DNA of 64,000 nt from positions 806,001 to 870,000 of the forward strand of contig CBDEUH010000004.1 of assembly GCA_965243255.1 (NCBI GenBank). Reading direction: 5' to 3'. The position numbers and the translations under genes were made by a program. Below the pieces are notes generated by a model. That model was not told the DNA's origin, did no database searches, and was given only the letters and a program-made list of their open reading frames with translations. Within the stretch, counting starts at the first letter, position 1, and each line of letters begins with the position of its first letter. The stretch is from Bin87 sp965243255 (lineage in GTDB: Bacteria > Chloroflexota > Dehalococcoidia > Lucifugimonadales > UBA3495). Shown in pieces: positions 26,728 to 34,344 of the stretch.

Positions 26728-27612
26728 TTAGTCGTCAAAGAAGCCGGCGGCGATGTGTTCCCTTATCGTATCGGCCACCAACGCCGGCCTTTGCAATGGT
26801 ACGTCGTGGATGCTGTCCTCCAGCCACACCGTCTTGCTCGCCGGCAGCAAAGACTCGGCGCGAGCGATGGATTCTTCCCGGCGGAAGCGTCGCGCCATGG
26901 CGTCGGGCACGGCTTGACGCGCCGGCAGCATCAGCACGGGGCACTGCAGCCTGGGATACAGCTCAAAGGGCTTGTGATCCCATAGCGCATCGATAATCCG
27001 CAGGTGGTTCTCTCGCCGCAGGTTGGACTGAATGGTGCCGTCGTCCAGCACACGAAAGTTGGCGAGCACCGCCTCGATAACCGCCTCGGGGGGATTCGGG
27101 CCAAATCGTCCCCCCGACTCCACTCGCTCACGCATCATCTTGGGCGTGAATCCGGTGAAAATGGGCGGCGCCATTTCCTCCCTGGCCTGTCCCAGTGTCC
27201 AGCCAGGACGGTTGGAGATGTCGATGGTGCCGCCGTCCACGAATATCAATCCGCTCACCAGATGCGGGTGAGCTGCGGCCAGCTCCAGGGCCACATCAGC
27301 GCCCCAGGAGTGGCCGACGATTACCGGACGCCGCCAACCCAGATGTTCAATAAAGGCTGCGGCGTCGCTCCTCACGGTGGCGAAGTCGTAGCCGTCGTCA
27401 ACCTGCGCCGACTGCCCGTGCCCGCGCTGGTCCAGCGCCGCGACGCGAAAATCGGCGGCCAGCAACGGCGCCACCAGGTCCCAGATGTGGCAGGTGGACG
27501 CCAAGCCGTGCAGCAGCAGCACCTCCCGCCCGTCGCCGCCCCAATCCCGGTAGTGGAAGGGCAGGCCGCGCAGGTTGGTGTGATGGTCTTGTGTGAGGTG
27601 CATATTGATCAC
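26728..27612 (-). CDS. Alpha/beta hydrolase
   Basis: A 294-residue hydrolase of the epoxide hydrolase/esterase type. It has an HGLAST oxyanion strand, the nucleophile elbow GHSWGAD, and a late His (IHDVPLQRP). A cap region lies at ~140-200. GTG 27612 overlaps the amine oxidase stop by four bases (GTGA), which suggests coupled translation; ATG 27603 is an alternative. The substrate is unknown, perhaps a product of amine oxidation. Confidence 0.83.
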   Translation of the reverse strand: MINMHLTQDHHTNLRGLPFHYRDWGGDGREVLLLHGLASTCHIWDLVAPLLAADFRVAALDQRGHGQSAQVDDGYDFATVRSDAAAFIEHLGWRRPVIVGHSWGADVALELAAAHPHLVSGLIFVDGGTIDISNRPGWTLGQAREEMAPPIFTGFTPKMMRERVESGGRFGPNPPEAVIEAVLANFRVLDDGTIQSNLRRENHLRIIDALWDHKPFELYPRLQCPVLMLPARQAVPDAMARRFRREESIARAESLLPASKTVWLEDSIHDVPLQRPALVADTIREHIAAGFFDD

Positions 27613-29555
27613 GGATGACAGGCGGCGTCATGGTGCGCGCTGGGCGGGACGTCCAGAACCGGGTTGGTGTTGAAGAATCCCACGGGCTTGAGGCTGAACC
27701 CGCAGTAGGCCACCGGGGAGATTGGCCAGTCTTCAGGACGCGGGACATGGTGGTAGCCGAGGGTGTACCAGAGCACCACATCGGTGTTCTCCACACTCCG
27801 GTCGTTCCTGGTGTATTCAGGGAGGCCGGCGCCGCCCGGGTGCTGATTGGGATAGGGTCCAGTGGCTGAGATTTCGTCCCGGTCGTAAGGAGTTACCCAC
27901 AGGTGTCTGGTCATGAATCCAGCACGCTTGATGATGCTGGCCTCAGGATGGGCAAAGGGCAAGATGTTCTCGCCGGGCATCAGTTTGTAGCTTACCGGTT
28001 GGCCCAGGGCATTGGTAATTGCCGGATTGGAAACCAGCCAGTAGCGGCCCTTCATCGGGTCAACCACCCGCTGGGCTTCCCACTCCGTCCGCAAGGCGGT
28101 CTTCTCTGCATAGAAAGCATTGCCATGGGGGTTGTCCGGCCCCGGGGGTTCGGCAGCGGTATTCACCTCGAAGACCGAATTATCTTCGCCGTCCACGTTC
28201 ATATCCAGCCGGAAGTTGAAGAAGTGCTGGTGGATGTGGGCATTCAGCTGGGGCGCAACCAGCGTGCCGTATTTCGGCACTTCGCCTGCGGCGATGCCGG
28301 CAGTGTTGATAATGCCGGTGAGTTTTACCTCCACCTCGATGCCGCCATCCTGGTAAAAGTACCAGAAGAAACCGTATTCATAGTTGCCGACGGTGGCGAC
28401 GCTGGACACCACCAGGCGACGGGAGCGACGGACCTCGGTCTGACCGGTGCGCCAGTCAGTGTGTTTCCACAGAATACCGTAGTCCTCCTCGTGCAAACAC
28501 ACGGCGTTAGGTATGGTGAACGGTTCACCCCGACCATCGTTGAGCGCCGCGTCGAAGTAGTAAATTTCTCCGAGGCAATCGCACCCCAGGGTCAGCGAGT
28601 TGGTGAGGGAGCCTATGCCGTATTCGCCGGCGTCAAAAGCGTTTTTCCGGTAGTGATCTTTGCCGGGGGCGCCGTAAGGGACCACCATGTCGGACAGGGC
28701 GGCCCGGTACAGAATGGGCCTGATCCGGCCCTGGTCCTCGTAGCCGACGGTGTGGATGACCAACCCTTCCCGGGGAGTGAATCCGATGCGGATATGCCAT
28801 TTTTGCCAGGTTATGCTCCAACCGTCCACCTGGAAACTTGAACCCTCCGGCTGCGAAATCTCCAGCGGCTTCAGGTCCTGGCGGAAGCGGCCCTGGAACT
28901 CGGCGGCGTAGTTCCCGGGTTCGGGTGGCAGGGGAATCACGCCGTAGTCGTCAACTCGCAACACATCCATGCTGTTCAGGTCCACTACCGCGGTAACACC
29001 CTCGATAGGACGAGCGTACCCGTTGTCGGCGGGACTGGAGCGGACGAAATTGCGAGCCAAGACCAGCCGACGTCCTGCTTCGTCTTCGAAACCATAATTG
29101 CCGGCCGACCAGGGGTCCACCATTACCAGGCCGGAGTCGGTGATGCCGCGCTTTTTGATGGCGGCCTGAAACCTGGGATCGGCCTGCACCGCTGCCTCGC
29201 ACTCGACGAACTCATCAAACATCACCCTGGGTTGCACGCCGGGAATGTGCTCCCAGGACACGACCCGGCGGTCGTCCAGGGACACCACGGCCTCATAAGT
29301 CGCCGGGCCGTCATTGTCCAACACCACCAGAGAGGCATCCCTGCGAATGGGGGCGCCGGGCTTAAAGTTGAGCACCGCGTCCTTTGCCGGTTCGCGAAGA
29401 ACCACGGTCTCGAACCGGACTCGCGGCCCCAGCCGCCGTTCTTCTTTCAGGATGGCCGACGCCTCCGCGATCTCCTGGGGCGTAAGTGGATCAAGGGGAT
29501 GGGAAACTGAGGATATAACCGCTCCCTGGTTTCCGGTCATTGTGGCAATTGTCAT
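27609..29555 (-). CDS. Copper-containing primary amine oxidase
   Basis: Oxidises primary amines to aldehydes with release of ammonia and H2O2, using copper and a self-made topaquinone. In the 648-residue protein the topaquinone Tyr is Tyr392 (VGNYEYG), the catalytic base Asp308 (FDAGEYG), and copper ligands His440 and His442 (NAHIHQHFF), with the third His late in the protein. No signal peptide is visible, so it is probably cytoplasmic. ATG 29555 follows a GGAGGAGC box. It heads the run amine oxidase - hydrolase - NHL protein. Confidence 0.92.
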   Translation of the reverse strand: MTIATMTGNQGAVISSVSHPLDPLTPQEIAEASAILKEERRLGPRVRFETVVLREPAKDAVLNFKPGAPIRRDASLVVLDNDGPATYEAVVSLDDRRVVSWEHIPGVQPRVMFDEFVECEAAVQADPRFQAAIKKRGITDSGLVMVDPWSAGNYGFEDEAGRRLVLARNFVRSSPADNGYARPIEGVTAVVDLNSMDVLRVDDYGVIPLPPEPGNYAAEFQGRFRQDLKPLEISQPEGSSFQVDGWSITWQKWHIRIGFTPREGLVIHTVGYEDQGRIRPILYRAALSDMVVPYGAPGKDHYRKNAFDAGEYGIGSLTNSLTLGCDCLGEIYYFDAALNDGRGEPFTIPNAVCLHEEDYGILWKHTDWRTGQTEVRRSRRLVVSSVATVGNYEYGFFWYFYQDGGIEVEVKLTGIINTAGIAAGEVPKYGTLVAPQLNAHIHQHFFNFRLDMNVDGEDNSVFEVNTAAEPPGPDNPHGNAFYAEKTALRTEWEAQRVVDPMKGRYWLVSNPAITNALGQPVSYKLMPGENILPFAHPEASIIKRAGFMTRHLWVTPYDRDEISATGPYPNQHPGGAGLPEYTRNDRSVENTDVVLWYTLGYHHVPRPEDWPISPVAYCGFSLKPVGFFNTNPVLDVPPSAHHDAACHP

Positions 29556-29718
29556 TGCTCCTCCGGGACGAGTCTGCTACTAGCCGGTCATTTTACTACT
29601 TTACTAGTCATCGCGACGCGCGCTGCACCCATGTGCTCAATTTCCCCCTGCTATAATGCCCACGGCGGCGGTTCAAGCAGCGACCCAAGCCGACCCAATC
29701 CACAGGAGGAACCTCTCA

Positions 29719-30057
29719 ATGTACGCCATTTTCGTCACCATCAACATCAAGGACGGCTACGCCGACGAGTTTGCCGCCGCCAGCCTGGGCGACGGCCAGG
29801 GCAGCGTCCGCGACGAGGAAAACTGCTTCCGCTTTGACATCCTGCGCAGTCCCGACAACCCCAATCAGTTCTATCTGTACGAGGTGTACTCCGACCGCGC
29901 CGCTCACGCCACTCATCGGGAGCAGCCCCACTATGTCGCCTGGCGGTCCGCCGTTGAGCACATGTTTGAGGGCGACCTGGGCCGGGTGGAGATGGAAACC
30001 GTCTTCCCGTCCGATGCCGGCTGGCGGGCACAGAAGCCGGGGCTGGTCAACTGGTAA
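29719..30057 (+). CDS. Antibiotic biosynthesis monooxygenase (ABM) domain protein
   Basis: A 112-residue ferredoxin-like protein of the quinol monooxygenase (YgiN/LsrG) type. It has a typical start MYAIFVTINIKDGYADEF, central CFRFDILRS, and YEVYSDRAAHATHREQPHY with the conserved His. ATG 29719 follows AGGAGG (29704-29709). A perfect TATAAT lies at 29652-29657. The next gene begins five bases after the stop. Confidence 0.82.
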   Translation: MYAIFVTINIKDGYADEFAAASLGDGQGSVRDEENCFRFDILRSPDNPNQFYLYEVYSDRAAHATHREQPHYVAWRSAVEHMFEGDLGRVEMETVFPSDAGWRAQKPGLVNW

Positions 30058-30062
30058 TCGCC

Positions 30063-30629
30063 ATGGCAAACCCGCTCCGACCCTACGACCTGAACGCTGT
30101 CCAGTCCATTGCGGCCTGCGCTTTCGTGGCCCTGGCTATCTTCGCCTGGACGGAGCGGACAGTCATCGTTGACCCTGACGGCCTGTCTGTTGCGTATTGG
30201 CCCTGGAAGCTATGGCAAATCGGCCCGCTGGTGATGGGCTTCGTCGGCGTGTGGTGGGTTTGGCTCAGCACGCGCCGGGTACCCTGGGTGCGCAGCCTGG
30301 CCCTGGGCATCCTGGCGGCGGTGGTGTTGGCCAACGGGTACACGGGGGTGTTCGGCGAATATTGGGGCGAAGTGTGGCGCACCGTCAACCCGCTGTTCAT
30401 CGCGTCGTGCAGCGTGGCGGCAGTAGTCCTGTGGCGCTGCGGGTGCGCGGCCGGCAGGGTGGGCGCTGCCGTCTGCGTAGTGCTGGGCGTTGTAGTCTTC
30501 GCAAACGCATACTTTGTCAACAACGGAGTGGTTTGGCAGATTTTGGACCCGGTACGGATGTTGACGGAACTGACCTGGGCTGCCGGGGCCGTCCGCGCCA
30601 ATATCGCCGCTCCGGAAAGTGGAGCGTGA
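30063..30629 (+). CDS. Unknown integral membrane protein
   Basis: A 188-residue hydrophobic protein with about five or six predicted transmembrane helices (around AFVALAIFAW, IGPLVMGFVGVWWVWL, LALGILAAVVLANGY and VCVVLGVVVFANAYFV). No family motif seen. It sits between the ABM gene and the alkyltransferase-like gene, with spacings of five and six bases, so it is probably co-transcribed. Confidence 0.65.
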   Translation: MANPLRPYDLNAVQSIAACAFVALAIFAWTERTVIVDPDGLSVAYWPWKLWQIGPLVMGFVGVWWVWLSTRRVPWVRSLALGILAAVVLANGYTGVFGEYWGEVWRTVNPLFIASCSVAAVVLWRCGCAAGRVGAAVCVVLGVVVFANAYFVNNGVVWQILDPVRMLTELTWAAGAVRANIAAPESGA

Positions 30630-30635
30630 CGTATT

Positions 30636-30980
30636 ATGCCGGATACTGCGACTGTCCCGCCGGTGTATGCCCGCGTGCTGGACGTGGTGCGCCAGATTCC
30701 CCACGGCCAGGTGGCAACCTACGGCCAGATTGCCCAGATTGTAGGTAACTGCACGCCGCGCATGGTTGGCTACTGCCTGGCTTCTCTCGGCAGGGACTCC
30801 AGCGATGGCGGTTCGGATGTACCCTGGCAGCGCGTCATCAACGCCCAGGGGAAAATCAGCCCGCGCGGCGTCGGGTTCGGCGCTTTGCTGCAGCGCGAGT
30901 TGCTGGAAGCGGAAGGCGTCGAGTTCAGCGACGCCGACCGAGTCAGTTTCCACAGGTTCGGCTGGCTCGACCCATACTGA
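30636..30980 (+). CDS. Alkyltransferase-like protein (MGMT family, catalytic Cys replaced by Trp)
   Basis: A 114-residue MGMT-fold protein. It has the DNA-binding helix region (GQVATYGQIAQIVG, PRMVGYCL), but the methyl-acceptor motif PCHR is PWQR here (Trp64). That is the mark of alkyltransferase-like proteins, which bind O6-alkylguanine and pass it to nucleotide excision repair rather than accepting the alkyl group. It lies 15 bases upstream of the Fpg gene. Confidence 0.88.
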   Translation: MPDTATVPPVYARVLDVVRQIPHGQVATYGQIAQIVGNCTPRMVGYCLASLGRDSSDGGSDVPWQRVINAQGKISPRGVGFGALLQRELLEAEGVEFSDADRVSFHRFGWLDPY

Positions 30981-30995
30981 ACGGGAGGCGTTACC

Positions 30996-31817
30996 ATGCC
31001 CGAAGCGCCCGAGCTTCAAGTAGCGGTGGAGTTCCTGCGTCCGCGACTGCCGGGGCAGACCATCGCCGACGCCCAGGTACTCAAACCCAGTGTCGTCCGT
31101 GCGCTGGCGGAACCCTTTCCAGACGATGCCAAAGGACGGCAGTTCGTATCCATCCAGCGGCGGGGCAAGTTCCTGCTGCTGGGCCTGACCGATGGCTACA
31201 GCATCGTAATCAACCCCAAGCTTACCGGCGGCCTGCAGTACGTTGACGGCAAGCAGCGGGTTCTCAAAAAGACCTGCGTGCGCTTCGGCCTCTCCGACGG
31301 CAACGACCTGCGTTATGTCGATGACCGCCAGATGGGTCAGTTCTACTACGTGCCACAGGAGCAGGTAGAATCTGTGCCCGGCCTGGCCGAGCAGGGACCG
31401 GACGTGCTGGACGATTTCAGCTTTGAGGACTTCAAAGCGGGCCTCAAAGGGTTCAGCGGCGAAATCAAGGGCGTGCTGACCCGAGGCCGGGTCATCTCCG
31501 GCATCGGCAACGCCTACGCCGACGAGATTCTGTTCCGGGCCGGCGTGTACCCGTTCAAAAAGCGCCGCGCGCTTTCCGACGACGAGTTGCGCCGCATCCA
31601 CCAGTGCTCCCGCGAGGTTGTCCTGGATGCCATCGAGCAAGTGCGTCAGCGCATGGGCGACCGCATTGACCACAAGGCGCGGGATTTCCTGGCGGTGCAC
31701 AACAAGGGCGGGCAGCCGTGTCCGCAATGCGGCAACGCCATCACCGAGCTGCGGGCCAACCAGCGCATCACCAGCTACTGCCGACGCTGCCAGCCGGGGA
31801 TGCTGCTGAAGAACTGA
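30996..31817 (+). CDS. Fpg/Nei family DNA glycosylase
   Basis: A 273-residue base-excision glycosylase/AP lyase for oxidised bases. Pro2, the Schiff-base residue, and Glu3 are present (MPEAPELQ, where E. coli Fpg has MPELPE). RRGK places Lys58. The intercalation segment is NPKLTG instead of HLGMSG/TG. The C-terminal zinc finger (CPQC...CRRC) is intact. It belongs to a divergent Fpg group, and its 8-oxoguanine preference is untested. It follows the alkyltransferase-like gene. Confidence 0.88.
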   Translation: MPEAPELQVAVEFLRPRLPGQTIADAQVLKPSVVRALAEPFPDDAKGRQFVSIQRRGKFLLLGLTDGYSIVINPKLTGGLQYVDGKQRVLKKTCVRFGLSDGNDLRYVDDRQMGQFYYVPQEQVESVPGLAEQGPDVLDDFSFEDFKAGLKGFSGEIKGVLTRGRVISGIGNAYADEILFRAGVYPFKKRRALSDDELRRIHQCSREVVLDAIEQVRQRMGDRIDHKARDFLAVHNKGGQPCPQCGNAITELRANQRITSYCRRCQPGMLLKN

Positions 31818-31835
31818 CGCCCAGGAGGACAGGCA

Positions 31836-32867
31836 ATGACCACCTTCATGTACGTATCCCTCCAGCAGGACGACCGCATTGCTCAGTACGCTATTGACCC
31901 GGACACCGGCGAGTTGGAGCATCAAGCCGACTATGCTCTGGCGGGAATGCCCGCGCCCCTGGCTGCCGACCCGGCACGGCGCTTCCTGTTCGCCGGCCGG
32001 CGCCGACCCGGCGAGTTCGGCCTCTCCGGTTTTCGCATCCGGTCGGGCGACGGCCATCTGGAGCCGGTGAACGATATACCCCTGGGCGGCGACCCGGTGC
32101 ATCTCTCAGTTGATCGCAGTGGACGGTACCTGCTGTCGGCTTACTACTACCAGGCTCGGGTCGCTGTGTATGGCTTTGACGATGAGGGTGTCCTGGAAGC
32201 ATCGCCCATCGAGTGGCGGGAAACGGGCATCGGGGCGCATTACATCCAGACCGATTCGTCCAACCGCTTCGCCTTCGTACCGCACATCGCCGAGGGCAAT
32301 CACACCGGCGCCAACGCCATCTTCCAGTTTCGGTTTGAGCAGGGATCGGGGCGCCTTTCCCCCAATGAACCCGACCGGATAATTCCCAACGCGCCTGAAG
32401 GGCCGCGGCATTTCTGCTTCAACCCCAACCTCGACGTGCTGTACTCCTCCAACGAGCAGGGCTGCAGCGTTACGGCCTATCGTTTCAACCCCGACGCCGG
32501 AGTGCTCACTCCTTTCCAGACCGTGCCCACGTTGCCCGAGGGATACGACGGCCCCAATTCCTGCTCCCAGATTCAGATAACGCCGGACGGGCGGTTCCTG
32601 TACGCGCCCAACCGCGGGCACAACAGCATCGCGGGCTTCGCCGTGGACCAGGCCGACGGCAGCCTGGCTTCGCTGGGGCAAACGGCAACCGAACCCATAC
32701 CGAGGGCATTCAGCATCGACACGTCGGGCAGCTTCCTATACGCAACGGGGCTGGACTCCGGCAACCTGGCCGCTTACCGCATAGACCCAAACAACGGCCA
32801 ACTGGAACCGCTGGCAACGTATCCGGTGGGTCAGGGCCCGATGTGGGTACTGATTATCGATCTGTGA
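31836..32867 (+). CDS. Lactonase family beta-propeller (Pgl/YbhE-like)
   Basis: A 343-residue seven-bladed propeller of the 6-phosphogluconolactonase/carboxymuconate cyclase type. Repeated blades contain D-P-x-x-R-F-x-x-A/V and LYSSNEQGCSVTAYRF. The last blades read RFLYAPNRGHNSIAGF. The substrate is not fixed; no pentose-phosphate genes are near. Its end overlaps the convergent methyltransferase by 14 bases. Confidence 0.78.
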   Translation: MTTFMYVSLQQDDRIAQYAIDPDTGELEHQADYALAGMPAPLAADPARRFLFAGRRRPGEFGLSGFRIRSGDGHLEPVNDIPLGGDPVHLSVDRSGRYLLSAYYYQARVAVYGFDDEGVLEASPIEWRETGIGAHYIQTDSSNRFAFVPHIAEGNHTGANAIFQFRFEQGSGRLSPNEPDRIIPNAPEGPRHFCFNPNLDVLYSSNEQGCSVTAYRFNPDAGVLTPFQTVPTLPEGYDGPNSCSQIQITPDGRFLYAPNRGHNSIAGFAVDQADGSLASLGQTATEPIPRAFSIDTSGSFLYATGLDSGNLAAYRIDPNNGQLEPLATYPVGQGPMWVLIIDL

Positions 32868-33900
32868 GCGGTTTGCGGGCCAGGAAGCAGTACAGGGGCG
32901 TGAATATCCCCGCCTTGCCGCCGGCGACATAAGCGTTGGCAGTTCCATGTAACAGTCGAGCCACTTCTGCGGACCCCTTCGGGAACAGCCCCAGCTTTTC
33001 GGCTAGTAGGGATGCTCCCGCGAATGCCATTCGTCCTAGTGAAACCCGGTAAAAGGCGCTGCCCACTGTTCTGCGCCGAGTCACCATGGGCTGATACCAC
33101 GGTGTCGTCGGGCCATCTTCCACTACTGCCCGGTCCATGCCTTCCACGACCTGAAACCCCGCTGCTTCCAGCGTTCGGTTCACCTCTACCGTCGTTGCAA
33201 TATCCTTCAGCGCTATGCCCTGCATCAGTTCTCGCTTGATCGCCTGGTGCCGACTGTCATCAGGGTCAAACTTGTCCGTCAGGCACATTTCCTGACCCCA
33301 AAAGAGGGCCCCGGGTTTCAGCACTCGGTAGATTTCAGCGAAAGCGCCGGCCTTGTCCGGCGCGTGGCAGGTCGATTCGATGGCGTACCCGCGGTCAAAA
33401 GTATCGCCAGCGATGGACCCCATGTCCATGAAACTGCAGGTGAGGTAATCAACCAAGTGGTTCAGTCCCGCCTCGGCGCTCAGCGCCTTCGCCTTGGCCA
33501 ACTGTATCTCGTTGTTGTTGACTCCGACGATCCTGACTCCGGTATCCCGGGCGACTTGCCGCATCGGGCCACCAATCCCACAACCGACGTCAATCACCGT
33601 CATACCTTCGGATAACTCCAGCTTGGCCATCATCAGCCGCTGGTGGCGAAGCTTGGATTCCTCGAGGGTCTCGTGCGGGGACAGTGGCGCGAAGTGGAGG
33701 GACTCGCCCCAGGTGAACGCCATCAGTTCGCCGCAAAGGTCGTAGTATTCTCTGACGGTTTCGGAGTGGTCGTAGCCCGCAGCGCCGGCATCGGGCTCGG
33801 ACATTCTGTCCTGCCATTCACTGAAACGTTGTACCCGATGGGTGACGTCACGTCCTCGATACGCGGCATTCAGATCGTTGGCTAACTTGCGGAGTCGCAC
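32854..33900 (-). CDS. Sterol 24-C-methyltransferase (ERG6/SMT-like)
   Basis: SAM-dependent enzyme that methylates C24 of the sterol side chain in fungi and plants. In this 348-residue protein the SMT region is WGESLHFAP (64-72), the SAM motif DVGCGIGGP (104-112), VGVNNNEIQLAKAK (125-138) and the SMT-specific AIESTCHAP (173-181). The C-terminal Sterol_MT_C domain is present (SAFYRVSLGR near 281 to FTPLYCFLARKP near 344), matching the yeast ERG6 C-terminus. This is far closer to true SMTs than to generic methyltransferases. GTG 33900 follows GAGAGG. It faces the P450 gene, with tRNA-Val between. Confidence 0.85.
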   Translation of the reverse strand: MRLRKLANDLNAAYRGRDVTHRVQRFSEWQDRMSEPDAGAAGYDHSETVREYYDLCGELMAFTWGESLHFAPLSPHETLEESKLRHQRLMMAKLELSEGMTVIDVGCGIGGPMRQVARDTGVRIVGVNNNEIQLAKAKALSAEAGLNHLVDYLTCSFMDMGSIAGDTFDRGYAIESTCHAPDKAGAFAEIYRVLKPGALFWGQEMCLTDKFDPDDSRHQAIKRELMQGIALKDIATTVEVNRTLEAAGFQVVEGMDRAVVEDGPTTPWYQPMVTRRRTVGSAFYRVSLGRMAFAGASLLAEKLGLFPKGSAEVARLLHGTANAYVAGGKAGIFTPLYCFLARKPLTDR

Positions 33901-34014
33901 TAATGCCTCTCAATAGGGGAATTAGACGGCTCAGTCCACGAAGCTTGAACGCTGTATCCAGTGTGGGGCATATCAATCGCCGCTAACGCGCACACTCCCA
34001 CACCGGCTGCGTGA

Positions 34015-34091
34015 TGGTGGGCGATGGTGGACTCGAACCACCGACCTCTTGCGTGTCGAGCAAGTACTCTAACCAACTGAGCTAATCGCCC
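34015..34091 (-). tRNA. tRNA-Val (GAC), with C33
   Basis: A complete cloverleaf on the minus strand: acceptor stem GGGCGAU/AUCGCCC, D arm, T arm GGUGG-UUCGAGU-CCACC, discriminator A and encoded CCA (34015-34017). The anticodon stem CUUGC/GCAAG closes the loop UCGACAC, so the anticodon is GAC (valine). Position 33 is C instead of the near-universal U. Confidence 0.93.
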
Positions 34092-34142
34092 ATATGAGTC
34101 GATTCTAGCAACTGCTCTGTACCCCGTCAACCAACCGCCAAT

Positions 34143-34200
34143 GACGGTGAGTAGGATTTGAACGCTCACTGCCGGCCCTTTGCTTGACATCGCAACCGTC
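34143..34200 (-). other. tRNA-like remnant
   Basis: On the minus strand this 58-base stretch has matching ends (GACGGT and ACCGTC) and a T-arm-like part (GTGAG, TTCAAAT, CTCAC). It lacks room for a D arm. It lies 51 bases upstream of tRNA-Val. It may be a decayed tRNA or a chance likeness. A plus-strand promoter for the P450 gene overlaps it. Confidence 0.3.
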
Positions 34201-34213
34201 GCATAATCATACT
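34184..34213 (+). promoter_or_regulatory. Promoter of the GPP34-P450 gene
   Basis: A perfect TTGACA (34184-34189) and CATACT (34208-34213) are separated by 18 bases. The expected transcription start near 34220 leaves a leader of about 125 bases before ATG 34345. Confidence 0.5.
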
Positions 34214-34344
34214 AGCAAGCGCTGCTAATTGATGTTCCCTGCCTCCCTTGGTGACCGGGTTTGAACCCTAGGGGCAGGGTTTTGCGCTTGCGACGATACG
34301 ACGGTATTGAGGGGGGAGAATTCACTACCGCAGGAGATTATTTG

